Source: JAOSJT01 sp035362335
GTDB lineage: Bacteria > Bacteroidota > Ignavibacteria > SZUA-365
Length of the DNA: 64,000 bases
Assembly (NCBI GenBank): GCA_035362335.1
Contig: DAOSDL010000007.1
Coordinates: 62,001-126,000, forward strand
Direction: 5' to 3'
Shown: positions 16,571 to 25,237 of the stretch, piece by piece
Layout: the number at the start of each line of letters is the position of its first letter
How positions within the stretch are numbered: the first letter of the stretch is position 1
Program-made: the position numbers and the translations under genes
Notes under the pieces: model-generated
The model's database searches: none
What the model saw: only the letters and a program-made list of their open reading frames with translations
Told to the model about the DNA's origin: nothing

Positions 16571-17320
16571 ATGTTTGGAACGCACAGAATTCATTTCCCC
16601 CGTATCGATTCCACCAACACTCACGCGAAGGAGTACGTCCAGCACCGTCCCCCTGAAGGCACGTTGATTTCGGCGGACTTCCAAACCGCCGGCAGGGGAC
16701 GTCTCGACCGCCAGTGGCAGGCCATGGATGGGCTCAATCTCCTCTGCACCTTCATCATCTATCCACGGCGGCCGATGGAAGATTGGGGAGGACTGCCGCT
16801 GCTGGCCGGTTGCGCCGTGGCGGAGTGCATTCGCGAGGAGACTGGACTGAACGCCGTGGTGAAATGGCCGAACGACGTGCTGCTGAAGGACAGGAAGACC
16901 TGCGGCATACTTCTGGAATCAGGGAAGCTGGGCGATACTCCCTGGGCGATCATCGGCATCGGGATCAATGTCAACCAAACCGTGTTCGAGGGCGACTTTC
17001 GCATCGCACCCACCTCGCTCGCTCGCGAACTCTGCGCGCCCGTCGACCGCGAGCAACTGCTTGCCGCGCTTTGCCAACGCCTGGATGCGCTGTACACGTT
17101 ATGGACCGAAGCAGGGAATCCGCCCGTGCTGGACCGCTGGAAGCAATGCAGCAGCATGTTCGGCCGGCGCATTACCATCCACGACTCCCACGGAGTGCGA
17201 GCCGCGACGGCCCTGGATCTCGCGAGTGACGCCTCTCTCATCGTCCGCTACGATGACGGGGTTGAGGAGCGGGTGCTTGCCGGCGATATCACGCTCTCAT
17301 ATTCAGCGGACGCGCCGTGA
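16571..17320 (+). CDS. birA: Biotin--[acetyl-CoA-carboxylase] ligase
   Basis: The protein has 249 residues and is a class I biotin ligase, lacking the N-terminal helix-turn-helix repressor domain. The adenylate-binding loop is GRGRLDRQW at about residues 42-50. KWPNDVLL at about residues 98-105 is the conserved catalytic lysine segment, followed by KTCGILLE and WAIIGIGINVNQ. The C-terminal SH3-like domain ends the protein. It attaches biotin to biotin carboxyl carrier proteins in the cytoplasm. The ribosome binding site AGGAGG is inside the hairpin at 16534-16567. Its TGA overlaps the GTG start of the next gene. Confidence 0.93.
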   Translation: MFGTHRIHFPRIDSTNTHAKEYVQHRPPEGTLISADFQTAGRGRLDRQWQAMDGLNLLCTFIIYPRRPMEDWGGLPLLAGCAVAECIREETGLNAVVKWPNDVLLKDRKTCGILLESGKLGDTPWAIIGIGINVNQTVFEGDFRIAPTSLARELCAPVDREQLLAALCQRLDALYTLWTEAGNPPVLDRWKQCSSMFGRRITIHDSHGVRAATALDLASDASLIVRYDDGVEERVLAGDITLSYSADAP

Positions 17321-18468
17321 GTACAACCACGCTCGTGTATCTCGACAACGCCGCCACCACCCGTCTCGACGCGCGTGTGCGAGAGGCGATGCTTCCATTT
17401 CTGGACATGGAATTCGGCAATCCTTCCAGCCTGCACGCAGCCGGACGCGCGGCGCGTGTGGCAGTGGAACGAGCCCGCGCGCATGTAGCCGCATTGATCG
17501 GCGCGACTCCGGCCGAAATCATTTTCACCAGCGGCGGCACGGAAGGCGACAACACAGCACTCGCTTTCGCGCGGCTCCGTGCGGGGAAGGATCGTCCACC
17601 TGTCATCGTCACCTCACCGGCGGAGCATCAGGCGGTACTCGCGCCCTGCGCCATGATGACGGATGCGGACATCCGATACCTTGCTGTGGACGCCGGTGCG
17701 GTGCCGGATGTAACAGCAATCACCGGGCCGTTTGATCTGCTCAGTGTCATGCAGGTCAACAACGAAACGGGCGGTGTGCTCGACCTGCGTGCGGCTGCTT
17801 CGCTGGCGCGCGAAGCGGGAGGTCTGCTGCATTCGGATCTCGTGCAAAGTGCGGGAAAAATCCCCATCGATGTGCAGGCGCTGGGTGTGGATATAGCGGT
17901 GCTATCGGCGCACAAGATTCACGGGCCCAAGGGTATCGGTGCGTTGTATCTGCGTTCTGGTGTGGAAATGGCGCGTTTCATGCACGGTGGATCGCAGGAG
18001 AGGGGGCGCCGCGGTGGAACGGAAAATGTCGCCGCCATTGTGGGATTCGGTGAAGCGGCGCGGCTTGCGCTAGTGGAGATGGAGCAGCGCCGCATGCTAT
18101 GGACGGCGTTGCGCGCACAGGCATGCGACTTGTTACGATCGGAGCTTCCGCACTGCATCATTAACGAGGCAAGCGGCGAGGTGTCGCCGGCCATTCTCAG
18201 CGTGTCCTTTCCCTGGGAGCATTATGCCGTTGATGGTGAATTGCTGCTGCTCGAACTCGACCTGCACGGCGTGGCAGCTTCCGGTGGTTCGGCCTGCACG
18301 GCTGGCAGCTTCGAGGCCTCGCATGTGATGCGCGCCATCGGTCACGATGCCCGCACCGCACGTGCCACAGTGCGTCTCTCTTTCGGCGCTTTCACCACGC
18401 GGGACGAAGTCGATTTCGCGCTACGCACGCTCATCGCCGCTGTGCGCCGCTTTACTGTGGTGGGGTGA
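17317..18468 (+). CDS. Cysteine desulfurase, IscS/NifS family
   Basis: The protein has 383 residues and is a PLP enzyme that takes sulfur from cysteine for Fe-S clusters or thio-modifications. It starts with GTG at 17317, overlapping the TGA of birA (GTGA). Key residues are His104 in SPAEHQAV, Asp174 in HSDLVQSAGK, the PLP lysine Lys200 in SAHKIHGPKG, and the catalytic Cys327 in SGGSACTAGS. The active-site loop GSACTAGS is of the group I (IscS/NifS) type. No scaffold gene iscU is adjacent, so whether it serves Fe-S assembly or tRNA thiolation is open. Confidence 0.9.
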   Translation: MSTTTLVYLDNAATTRLDARVREAMLPFLDMEFGNPSSLHAAGRAARVAVERARAHVAALIGATPAEIIFTSGGTEGDNTALAFARLRAGKDRPPVIVTSPAEHQAVLAPCAMMTDADIRYLAVDAGAVPDVTAITGPFDLLSVMQVNNETGGVLDLRAAASLAREAGGLLHSDLVQSAGKIPIDVQALGVDIAVLSAHKIHGPKGIGALYLRSGVEMARFMHGGSQERGRRGGTENVAAIVGFGEAARLALVEMEQRRMLWTALRAQACDLLRSELPHCIINEASGEVSPAILSVSFPWEHYAVDGELLLLELDLHGVAASGGSACTAGSFEASHVMRAIGHDARTARATVRLSFGAFTTRDEVDFALRTLIAAVRRFTVVG

Positions 18469-18528
18469 GCGTGATCAGGTAATACACTGTAGAATGAGAG
18501 TAAGGAGGAAAGGAGAGTAAGGAGGGGG

Positions 18529-18657
18529 GCTTCGCTAGCCCAGAGAACTCAGAGCGCTTCGCGAACACCGGGCTTCGCTAGCCCAGAGAACTCAGGGCGC
18601 TTCGCGAACACCGGGCTTCGCTAGCCCAGAGAACTCAGAGCGCTTCGCGAACACGGA
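18529..18657. repeat. Three tandem 43-bp repeats
   Basis: The unit begins GCTTCGCTAGCCCAGAGAAC and ends GCGAACACCGG. Copies start at 18529, 18572 and 18615. Copies 1 and 2 differ at one base (CAGAGCG against CAGGGCG) and the third diverges only at its last bases. There are no spacers between units, so this is not a CRISPR array. Confidence 0.9.
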
Positions 18658-18668
18658 GGGCTCAGAGG

Positions 18669-18905
18669 AATCGCGGCTTTGCGTCTCCGCGCCCTTGCGT
18701 TAACTCGACTATCGCGGAGCGCATGGATCGAGCGGGAAGCAACCTCAAACATTCCTCTGCGCTCTCGGCGCTCTCCGCGCGCTCTTCAAATGTATCACGC
18801 ACTCGGCCGGCCGGCAGCATTCGAGCGGGAAGCGACCTCAACACTTCCTCTCCGCTCTCTCCGCTCTCTTTCATCTCTTCAGATGTATTCCGCACTCAGC
18901 CAATC
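18669..18905. repeat. Dispersed intergenic repeat, family 1, copy A
   Basis: The block starts with TCGCGGCTTTGCGTCTC and includes two copies of a GAGCGGGAAGC-A/G-ACCTCAA unit (starts 18730 and 18823), each followed by a CTCTCCGCTCT-type pyrimidine tract and ATGTAT..CGCACTC. The same block lies at 41190-41440, after another operon end. Confidence 0.8.
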
Positions 18906-18945
18906 CCCAAAAACAAATTCACCCGCCGTCGCGTAGACGCACAGC

Positions 18946-19878
18946 TTACTGCTTGCTCTCGACCGAGCGCTCCCATTCGCGCATGACGATGCCATAGCGA
19001 AGTCCGCGCTCTGAAACAGTGATGGAAGGAATGCCGCGTGCACTCATGAAGCGCGCGAGTATGGCCACACCCACCAGAATGATGTCGGCACGTCCCGGAT
19101 CGATGCGCAACTCCCCCTGGAGTTGCTCGCGGCTGAGCTGCCTGAATTGTTCAAAGCGACGCAGGATGCTCTCCGTTTCGAGTACGGTGCCGGCTATCGC
19201 TTCGGCGTCGTAGGAGCTCAGGCCACGCTCGATTGCGGCAAGCGTGGTCACCGTGCCCGCTACGCCTACGAACGTGGTGTTCCGGACGTCGAAATCGGGA
19301 TACGCGGTGATGGCCGCATCGATATTCTCCAGCAGCGCGGCAACCTCATCGTCTGTCGGGGGAGTGTGAGCGAGGTGCTTTTCTGTCAAACGCACGCAGC
19401 CAATGTCGAGACTTTTCCGCTGCACGATATGCAGACCGCGCCCCACAGTCAGCTCCGTGGATCCACCACCGATGTCGAGCACGGCATAGGATCCTTTCTT
19501 GTCGACAATTCCGCTGATCGCACCGCCGTAGGTCCACAGCGCCTCGTCCTCGCCATTCAAAATCTCGATGTCGATACCGAGGCGTTGATGCATGTATTCG
19601 AGATAGTCCTCGCGGTTGTGCGCATCGCGCAATGCGCTGGTGCCCGTCACGCGTACGATATCCACCTTGTGTGCGCGGGCTTTCTCGAGGTAGCGGGAAA
19701 GGAATTCCTCGCTGCGTGTGAACGCGTCCCAGGCGATGGCGCCGCTGCGATCCACCCCTTTGCCAATGCGGGCGATCACCTGTTCATCGCTGATCGTGCG
19801 AATGCTTCCGCCCGGACTCACCTCGGCGATGAGCATCAAAATGGTATTTGTGCCGATATCGATGGATGCGATGGTCAT
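18946..19878 (-). CDS. Ppx/GppA family phosphatase
   Basis: The protein has 310 residues and is an exopolyphosphatase or guanosine pentaphosphate phosphohydrolase of the short, single-module type. The actin-like ATPase fold shows phosphate 1 motif SIDIGTNTILMLIAE at residues 4-18, phosphate 2 motif YAVLDIGGGSTELTVG, and VGVAGTVTTLAAIERGL. ERGLRYG near the C-terminus is the usual end motif. ATG 19878 overlaps the prmA stop (ATGA), so translation is coupled. It lacks the HD-type C-terminal domain of long Ppx enzymes. The role is polyphosphate or (p)ppGpp turnover in the cytoplasm. Confidence 0.9.
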   Translation of the reverse strand: MTIASIDIGTNTILMLIAEVSPGGSIRTISDEQVIARIGKGVDRSGAIAWDAFTRSEEFLSRYLEKARAHKVDIVRVTGTSALRDAHNREDYLEYMHQRLGIDIEILNGEDEALWTYGGAISGIVDKKGSYAVLDIGGGSTELTVGRGLHIVQRKSLDIGCVRLTEKHLAHTPPTDDEVAALLENIDAAITAYPDFDVRNTTFVGVAGTVTTLAAIERGLSSYDAEAIAGTVLETESILRRFEQFRQLSREQLQGELRIDPGRADIILVGVAILARFMSARGIPSITVSERGLRYGIVMREWERSVESKQ

Positions 19879-20723
19879 GCGCGTACTTTCTCGCCGCTGA
19901 TGGCCATCCACTCGTCCTCGTGCATGTCCTCCAGCGGTTCGAGGCCGTTGCGCCGCATGGCCTCCTTCACATCCGCACCATCGCCGCTGTAGAAGCCCGA
20001 CAGCACAATGCGTCCGTCTGCTTCCAACAAATCCGCGAGCTGCGGCAGCATGTCGATGTTGTCGAGTTTGGTGATGTTGCTGAGAATGAGCGTGAACGGA
20101 CCCTCGACGAGATCGATGGAGCCCTGGAGCACGGTCATTTCCTCGCCAATGCCGTTTCGTAGGCAATTTTCCTCGGCGTTTTCACGCGACCATTCGTCGA
20201 TATCCACACCCACGGCGGATGCCGCACCCAATTTGAGCGCTGCGATGGCCAGCACACCAGTGCCGGTGCCCACGTCAAGCACACGATCGCCTACGGCGGC
20301 AACGCGCTCGGTGAGGCGCAGCATCAGACGCGTGGTGGCGTGGAAACCGGTGCCGAAGGACATTTTCGGATCGATCACCAGCACGATATCCTGCTCCTGC
20401 GCCTCCACCTGATGCCAGGAGGGACGGATGAGAATGCGCTCGGATACGCGCACCGGGGTGATGCTTTCTTCCCATTCCTTGTTCCAGTTCTCTTTCTCAA
20501 AGCGCTCGATATCGTAGGGCAACGACACATCCTCGCGGCGCAATGCCTCGACGAAACTCCCACGCACGCCATCGTCCCATTGCAGTGTGTCGAAATACGC
20601 CTCCCAGTAATCCTCCTCGTCGAGAAAACCCAGAGGTTCGAAGCTGTGCAGGATATCCTGGATCAGATTGTCCTGTTCACTGCGCGGGAAGCGCAGGCGA
20701 ATGTAGCTTTGCGATGTCGTCAT
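19875..20723 (-). CDS. prmA: Ribosomal protein L11 methyltransferase
   Basis: The protein has 282 residues. The N-terminal substrate-binding domain (residues 1-100) is followed by a class I methyltransferase domain. DPKMSFGTGFHATTRLML is the PrmA signature, then VLDVGTGTGVLAIAALKLG binds SAM, and LILSNITKLDNI replaces the usual NIxA loop. It trimethylates ribosomal protein L11. I took ATG 20723 (MTTSQSYI); upstream residues in the frame are basic and unlike the family. It is coupled to the Ppx/GppA gene by a 4-nt overlap. Confidence 0.9.
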   Translation of the reverse strand: MTTSQSYIRLRFPRSEQDNLIQDILHSFEPLGFLDEEDYWEAYFDTLQWDDGVRGSFVEALRREDVSLPYDIERFEKENWNKEWEESITPVRVSERILIRPSWHQVEAQEQDIVLVIDPKMSFGTGFHATTRLMLRLTERVAAVGDRVLDVGTGTGVLAIAALKLGAASAVGVDIDEWSRENAEENCLRNGIGEEMTVLQGSIDLVEGPFTLILSNITKLDNIDMLPQLADLLEADGRIVLSGFYSGDGADVKEAMRRNGLEPLEDMHEDEWMAISGEKVRA

Positions 20724-20758
20724 GTTGTTCTGCGAATGTGGTGAGTGGGACGAGGCGT

Positions 20759-21766
20759 TTATTTCCCGGCCGCTTCCATGCCGTGCAGGACATGGAGAAG
20801 GAGATTTCCCACAGCGGCCAGCGTTTCGGGCGCGCATTGCGCGGGTGTGTCTTGAAGCGTGTGCCAATATTTGCGGCGTTCGTCGCTTGTGGCATGGCCA
20901 ACGAGTTCCGCGTCGATGATGTTGATGGTCTTTATGCCCGCCACCTGATTGAGCGGCACGTGATCGTCAATAATGGGATCGTGGCGCGAGGAGCTGAATT
21001 GCCGCAGGCCAAGTGCGGCCGCGCGACCCCAGAACAGATCCACGATGTCACGGGCGTACGCGTCGCTGTGGCCCTCGCGAGGAAACACGGCATCGCGATC
21101 GCCCACGAGATCGAGCAGCACGCCGAAAACCGGCATCACGTCGTCCGTGCTCAACGATGCGGCGTAGTATTTCGAACCGAGACAGAACATGCTTTCGTCA
21201 CCGCTCCGTCCATAGTCTTCGCCGTCGAACAGCACGATGTCCACACCGATGCCCGCCGGCCGTGCCGCGAGCGAACGCGCCACTTCCAACAGCACCGCAA
21301 CGCCACTGGCGCCATCGTTGGCGCCGGCAATGGGCAGGCGCTTGCTGCTCTCGTCCCTTTCCATGTCCGCCATCGGACGCGTGTCCCAATGCGCCGTGAG
21401 CAGCACGCGTGTTGTGCGCTCGGGGTGAAGGCGCGCGACAATGTTGTGCAACTGCAAGGTCTCGCCGTCATAGCCGGGCATGGTGAAGGATTGCAGCTCA
21501 CAGGTCCAACCCATGCCGCGCAAGGCATCGATCAGAAAATCCCTGCACGCTGTATGCGCCGGCGTACCCGGCACCCGCGGCCCGAAAGCCACCTGGCGTT
21601 CTATCAGCGCGAAGGCGGCCGCGCCATCGATGGTCGGCGCATTGCGCGGAGCGGTGAAGGTGAAACGGGCGGGAACGGCGTCGTCCTGCTTGCGGTCGGA
21701 GCAGGCGCCCATCAGGGCGGCAGCCAGCAGGACGAGGACAGCGGAGGTGTACATGCTCTGTCTCAT
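20759..21766 (-). CDS. M28-family zinc aminopeptidase or glutaminyl cyclase, lipoprotein
   Basis: The protein has about 335 residues. The N-terminus (MRQSMYTSAVLVLLAAALMGACSD) is a lipoprotein signal with the acylated Cys in MGAC. The M28 zinc site is complete: TAHWDTRP (His and Asp), GANDGASG (bridging Asp), DGEDYG (Glu pair), LLDLVGD (Asp) and DDHVPLN (His). The DGEDYG and DDHVP spacing is closest to bacterial glutaminyl-peptide cyclotransferases, which make N-terminal pyroglutamate, a common modification of Bacteroidota exported proteins. An aminopeptidase is the alternative. Earlier ATGs at 21799-21790 are in frame and cannot be excluded. Confidence 0.85.
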   Translation of the reverse strand: MRQSMYTSAVLVLLAAALMGACSDRKQDDAVPARFTFTAPRNAPTIDGAAAFALIERQVAFGPRVPGTPAHTACRDFLIDALRGMGWTCELQSFTMPGYDGETLQLHNIVARLHPERTTRVLLTAHWDTRPMADMERDESSKRLPIAGANDGASGVAVLLEVARSLAARPAGIGVDIVLFDGEDYGRSGDESMFCLGSKYYAASLSTDDVMPVFGVLLDLVGDRDAVFPREGHSDAYARDIVDLFWGRAAALGLRQFSSSRHDPIIDDHVPLNQVAGIKTINIIDAELVGHATSDERRKYWHTLQDTPAQCAPETLAAVGNLLLHVLHGMEAAGK

Positions 21767-21812
21767 TCCATAAGCTACGTATTCCCTCATCATTGGCAAA
21801 ATTGCGACGGGG

Positions 21813-21851
21813 GAAAAACAAAGGCACGGACCACTCGCGCGATCCGTGCCT
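21813..21851 (-). terminator. Rho-independent terminator of the metalloprotease gene
   Basis: On the minus strand AGGCACGGA pairs perfectly with TCCGTGCCT around a 12-nt loop, followed by TTGTTTTT. It lies 35 nt past the stop codon of the gene at 21886. Confidence 0.85.
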
Positions 21852-21885
21852 GCTCCGCGTCACCGCGGTGCGAAATGTTGCCGAA

Positions 21886-24800
21886 TTATTTCGACAGTGT
21901 CATCGTGCGCGACAGGCGCTGGCCCGCGGCGCGCATTTCGTACATGTACACGCCCGACGGCAGCGCACCGGCATCGAACTGTGCCTCGTGCGTACCCGCC
22001 AGTTTGAGTCCCTCGCGCAGCAGGGCCACGCGCACGCCGAGGGCGTTGAACACGTGCACTTCCACCTGCGATGCCTCAGGCAGTGTGTAGCGAATGGTGG
22101 TGGATGGATTGAACGGGTTCGGGAAGTTCTGCTCCAGGCGCAGATCCACAGGACGCACCGGCGTGTTGTCCACATCAACCAATGCGAGATTGATGTCGAG
22201 AATCTCAATGTCGTCCACAGCAGCTTCAACCAGCGAACCGGGCTCATCGTCCGCAGCGGTGAATTCCACTTTCATCGTCGCGCTGGGGGTGATGAAATCC
22301 TTGATCACGAACACTCGCGGCTGCCAGGAGGCGTCGGTCTGTCTCGTGCGCTCGAGAATCGCCCAGTTGCTGCCACCCTCGGAAATGCGCACGGTCCAGA
22401 AATCCTGTCCGGGCTCCGCGCCGGCATTGTTCGAATACCAACGGTAGTAGCGCAACACCGGCGTGCTCAATGCCGAGATGTCGTAATTGCGCGATGTTAG
22501 AATCGTTTCGCCGTCGTCCACATCATTCGCACCCAACTGCGAACCGCGTGTGGCATTGCCGGTGACCCAGCAGCGTGTGTTCCCACTGCCCGGTGTGAAA
22601 TCTTCGTCGGGCTGCACGAAGGGCACATTGGGCGGGGAGCCAAGCTGCGTGTTCCAGGTTCCGATCGGTACCTCGCGTACCCACTGTCCGGTGGTGGCAT
22701 CGCCCTTCACCGCGTAGCCATCGATTTCCTCGGCGTTGTGGAACTCCTTGCGCTCGAAGCCGACGAGGAAGAGGTAGCTGGAGGACGGTGCATTGCCCGG
22801 CTCCGTGGCGCTACTGCCGAAATTATCGGTCGCTTCGAAATAGTACCGCACGATGGTGCCAGCTCGTTGTGGTGGAATTTCAGCGGAAAAAGCCCGCGTA
22901 CCGGGATTGTAGGTCGCTGTCACACGTTCCTGCGTTGCCCAGTTGTCGATGGAGTACACCGCGTCCACACGCTGGATGCTCATGAGATCCGGATTGATTT
23001 CATTCGGCACGCGCGCGGTGCCGGTGAGAACGTAGGGTTGCGTCACGCTGTTCTGATCCTGCATACCCGCATGTGCGATGCGAATGGCGGAACCCGGAAT
23101 GCCGTGATCGTTGAAGGCCTTGATGATCGCAGGCGAATTCGGCGTACCGTTCGAGAGATCGCCGTCGTCATCGTCGGCCACAAGAAACTCCACAAAGTAA
23201 TCCGCCAGCGCGATGCCGAGTTCGGCGGCGTCGGGTGTGCCGTACATGGCCATGTGATAGAGCTTCTTCGTGTGCTCGAGTCCGATGGCCTCACGCACAT
23301 CCCACACCGCGCCGGTGAGAATCATGCCGTCGTCGTGAATCTCGTTCACCACATTCTCGGGATAACGCAACGTGTTCTTCGAATTCCGGATGATGCCGCC
23401 GTTGGCGCCACCTTTCAGGAAGCCCACACCGATGCGTGGATCGTCGGAGAGGAAGTTCGATGTCATGTCGGCGAGGGCTTCTTTCAACGCGCCATTCACC
23501 GGACCGCGGCCTAGCAGATTGTTGTGGAGCCAGATGTGAATGCCATGGCCGATCTCGTGGTGGATCACCGAGGCGATTTCGCCGGTGTTGCCGCAGCTGA
23601 CGCTGGAGCGGAAGAAATTCACGCCACGGCCATCGAAAAACGCATTGCACTCGTCGTTGATCTCCACAAGTCCCGGAATCTGCGAATCGAGTTGTGCATT
23701 GGCCGGACCCGGATCGATGGCGCGTGAGAAGTCACGCACAAGGTTGATGTGATAAAACGTGTTGCGTTCGGAGGAGACGGAATTGGCATCGTCCCACAGC
23801 AGTTCAAGTGTCTGCCCGGCGGCCACGGTCATGCTCTGTACGGCGTTGACCGGTGTTCCTCCCGAGACGCGTGTGGTATCGTCGCGACGCACGCGCGCGT
23901 ACGGACCCGAAAGTCGCGTAATCAATTGTCCCGTAGTGGCCGAGCCAAGATCGGCGGTGAATTTGCCATCCGCGTCGGTGACGTACATCTTGCCCGCGAT
24001 CCAGACGTAGGCGTTTTTCAACGGCACGGTGACCGGCGCCGCAACATAGCTCGTCGGATAGATGGAGATGCGAATCGTGCCGTTGACCACATTGGCCATG
24101 GCATTGGGGCCGCCATTCGGATTGTTGTGGAAATGCGGAATCAGATCGTGCCGCCAGACAATGGCACCGGTGTGGGCATCGACATAGGTTTCCCACAATT
24201 CACGCGGTCCGTTTTGCACCTCGAACTGATAGACCAGGCGGTAATCAATGTGGTCGTTGTAGCGCATCGGCAGAATGTATATGCCGCGGTCGGTGATGTG
24301 ATCATTGCTGCTGGTGTAGGGGAGTCCGGCCTTGGCGAATTCCCGAGCGGCATCCAGCGCCACGGTGGGGGTGGTTTCCACATCGATATTCTTGTGGAAA
24401 TCCGAGCCGAACATGACCACCTTGCCGTTCGGAGCGATGCGGAGATCGACATAGCTGTGCAGCACATCAAGACCGCGATACGTCTGTATGTATTTCTGAT
24501 AGGCCTTGCCGTCGACGATTTCCGAGTAAAGCATACGCAGCGCGGAGGGCTCGACGTTGAGTACATCGGCGTGGCGCTCGATGAATTGCGCGCCCGCCCG
24601 CGGGGCGTTCAGCAGATTGATGCTGGAGTAGCCGTCGATGGCGATACCCGAGCCCCATGCACGATGCGGTGTGCGGCGCAAAGCGTCGTAGTAAAAATTC
24701 CAGTCAGCGTTTTTCTCGGCGAAACCACGCAGGGCGAGATGCGCCTTGGCGAGCGTCTGTCGCTCCTGCATTTGCGCGCGCGTCATGGTGAGTACTTCCT

Positions 24801-24918
24801 CGGGCAGCCGCACGGCCACGCCTTGGTCGTCCGCATGAGAGTGTTGATGTTGGGCACGGAGGGAAACGGCCTGAAGCATGAGCAGGCCAAGAACGAGCAG
24901 TCGGGAGAGGTTCCGCAT
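21886..24918 (-). CDS. T9SS-exported fungalysin/thermolysin-type metalloprotease
   Basis: The protein has 1010 residues. GAGG precedes ATG 24918. The first roughly 23 residues are a signal peptide ending SLRAQ. An FTP-type propeptide (LRMLYSEIVDGKAYQKYIQTYRGLDVLHSY) covers roughly residues 90-250. The zinc motif HEIGH is at about residue 454, with the downstream Glu in KEALADM. This is M36-like domain order. A beta-rich region with VRYYFEATDNFG and a jelly-roll-like domain follows. The last 80 residues are a T9SS sorting domain (LEQNFPNPFNPSTTIRYTLPE) ending MTLSK. The protein is likely an extracellular or surface protease. It has its own terminator and is probably monocistronic. Confidence 0.9.
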   Translation of the reverse strand: MRNLSRLLVLGLLMLQAVSLRAQHQHSHADDQGVAVRLPEEVLTMTRAQMQERQTLAKAHLALRGFAEKNADWNFYYDALRRTPHRAWGSGIAIDGYSSINLLNAPRAGAQFIERHADVLNVEPSALRMLYSEIVDGKAYQKYIQTYRGLDVLHSYVDLRIAPNGKVVMFGSDFHKNIDVETTPTVALDAAREFAKAGLPYTSSNDHITDRGIYILPMRYNDHIDYRLVYQFEVQNGPRELWETYVDAHTGAIVWRHDLIPHFHNNPNGGPNAMANVVNGTIRISIYPTSYVAAPVTVPLKNAYVWIAGKMYVTDADGKFTADLGSATTGQLITRLSGPYARVRRDDTTRVSGGTPVNAVQSMTVAAGQTLELLWDDANSVSSERNTFYHINLVRDFSRAIDPGPANAQLDSQIPGLVEINDECNAFFDGRGVNFFRSSVSCGNTGEIASVIHHEIGHGIHIWLHNNLLGRGPVNGALKEALADMTSNFLSDDPRIGVGFLKGGANGGIIRNSKNTLRYPENVVNEIHDDGMILTGAVWDVREAIGLEHTKKLYHMAMYGTPDAAELGIALADYFVEFLVADDDDGDLSNGTPNSPAIIKAFNDHGIPGSAIRIAHAGMQDQNSVTQPYVLTGTARVPNEINPDLMSIQRVDAVYSIDNWATQERVTATYNPGTRAFSAEIPPQRAGTIVRYYFEATDNFGSSATEPGNAPSSSYLFLVGFERKEFHNAEEIDGYAVKGDATTGQWVREVPIGTWNTQLGSPPNVPFVQPDEDFTPGSGNTRCWVTGNATRGSQLGANDVDDGETILTSRNYDISALSTPVLRYYRWYSNNAGAEPGQDFWTVRISEGGSNWAILERTRQTDASWQPRVFVIKDFITPSATMKVEFTAADDEPGSLVEAAVDDIEILDINLALVDVDNTPVRPVDLRLEQNFPNPFNPSTTIRYTLPEASQVEVHVFNALGVRVALLREGLKLAGTHEAQFDAGALPSGVYMYEMRAAGQRLSRTMTLSK

Positions 24919-25237
24919 GCAATTCCTCGCAGAGTGAGTATATGTCGAACAGCGGGCTGGGCTAACGGGAGATGTCAACTCGACAGCACAAAGAGGAGAC
25001 TTCTCAACATCCCATAAGGTTACGGGAAAAATGCATCAAAGACAATGCATGAAATTGGTGCTTTCACTTGGCTCCTGCCCCGGAACACCGAGGCGCTGGC
25101 ATGTTTGCTCGACGATGCCGCAAAGCGTGGTGATGCTGTGATAACCATGGAAACGCACAGCGGCGTTCCCCGGATCATCCCGGCGCAATGTTGGATGGTG
25201 CCAGGGCGGAAACGGATTCGTCACCGCTCTCGGGGTG
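24919..25237. other. Intergenic region
   Basis: In this 319-bp gap a short plus-strand frame (25045-25257) opens with MHEIGAFTWLLPRNTEALAC, but it has no ribosome binding site and runs into the antisense of the next gene. I do not call it. Nothing else is clear. Confidence 0.5.

Larger units (their letters stand above)
18469..18945. other. Repeat-filled intergenic region
   Basis: The 477-bp gap contains a purine-rich stretch, three tandem 43-bp units (18529-18657) and two diverged copies of a roughly 90-bp element (18730-18900). The latter recurs at 41.2-41.4 kb. Open frames across it are by-products of the repeats. Confidence 0.7.

Noticed and set aside
18529..18657. Possible CRISPR array
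   Set aside because: The 43-bp units abut directly with no spacers and there are no cas genes nearby.
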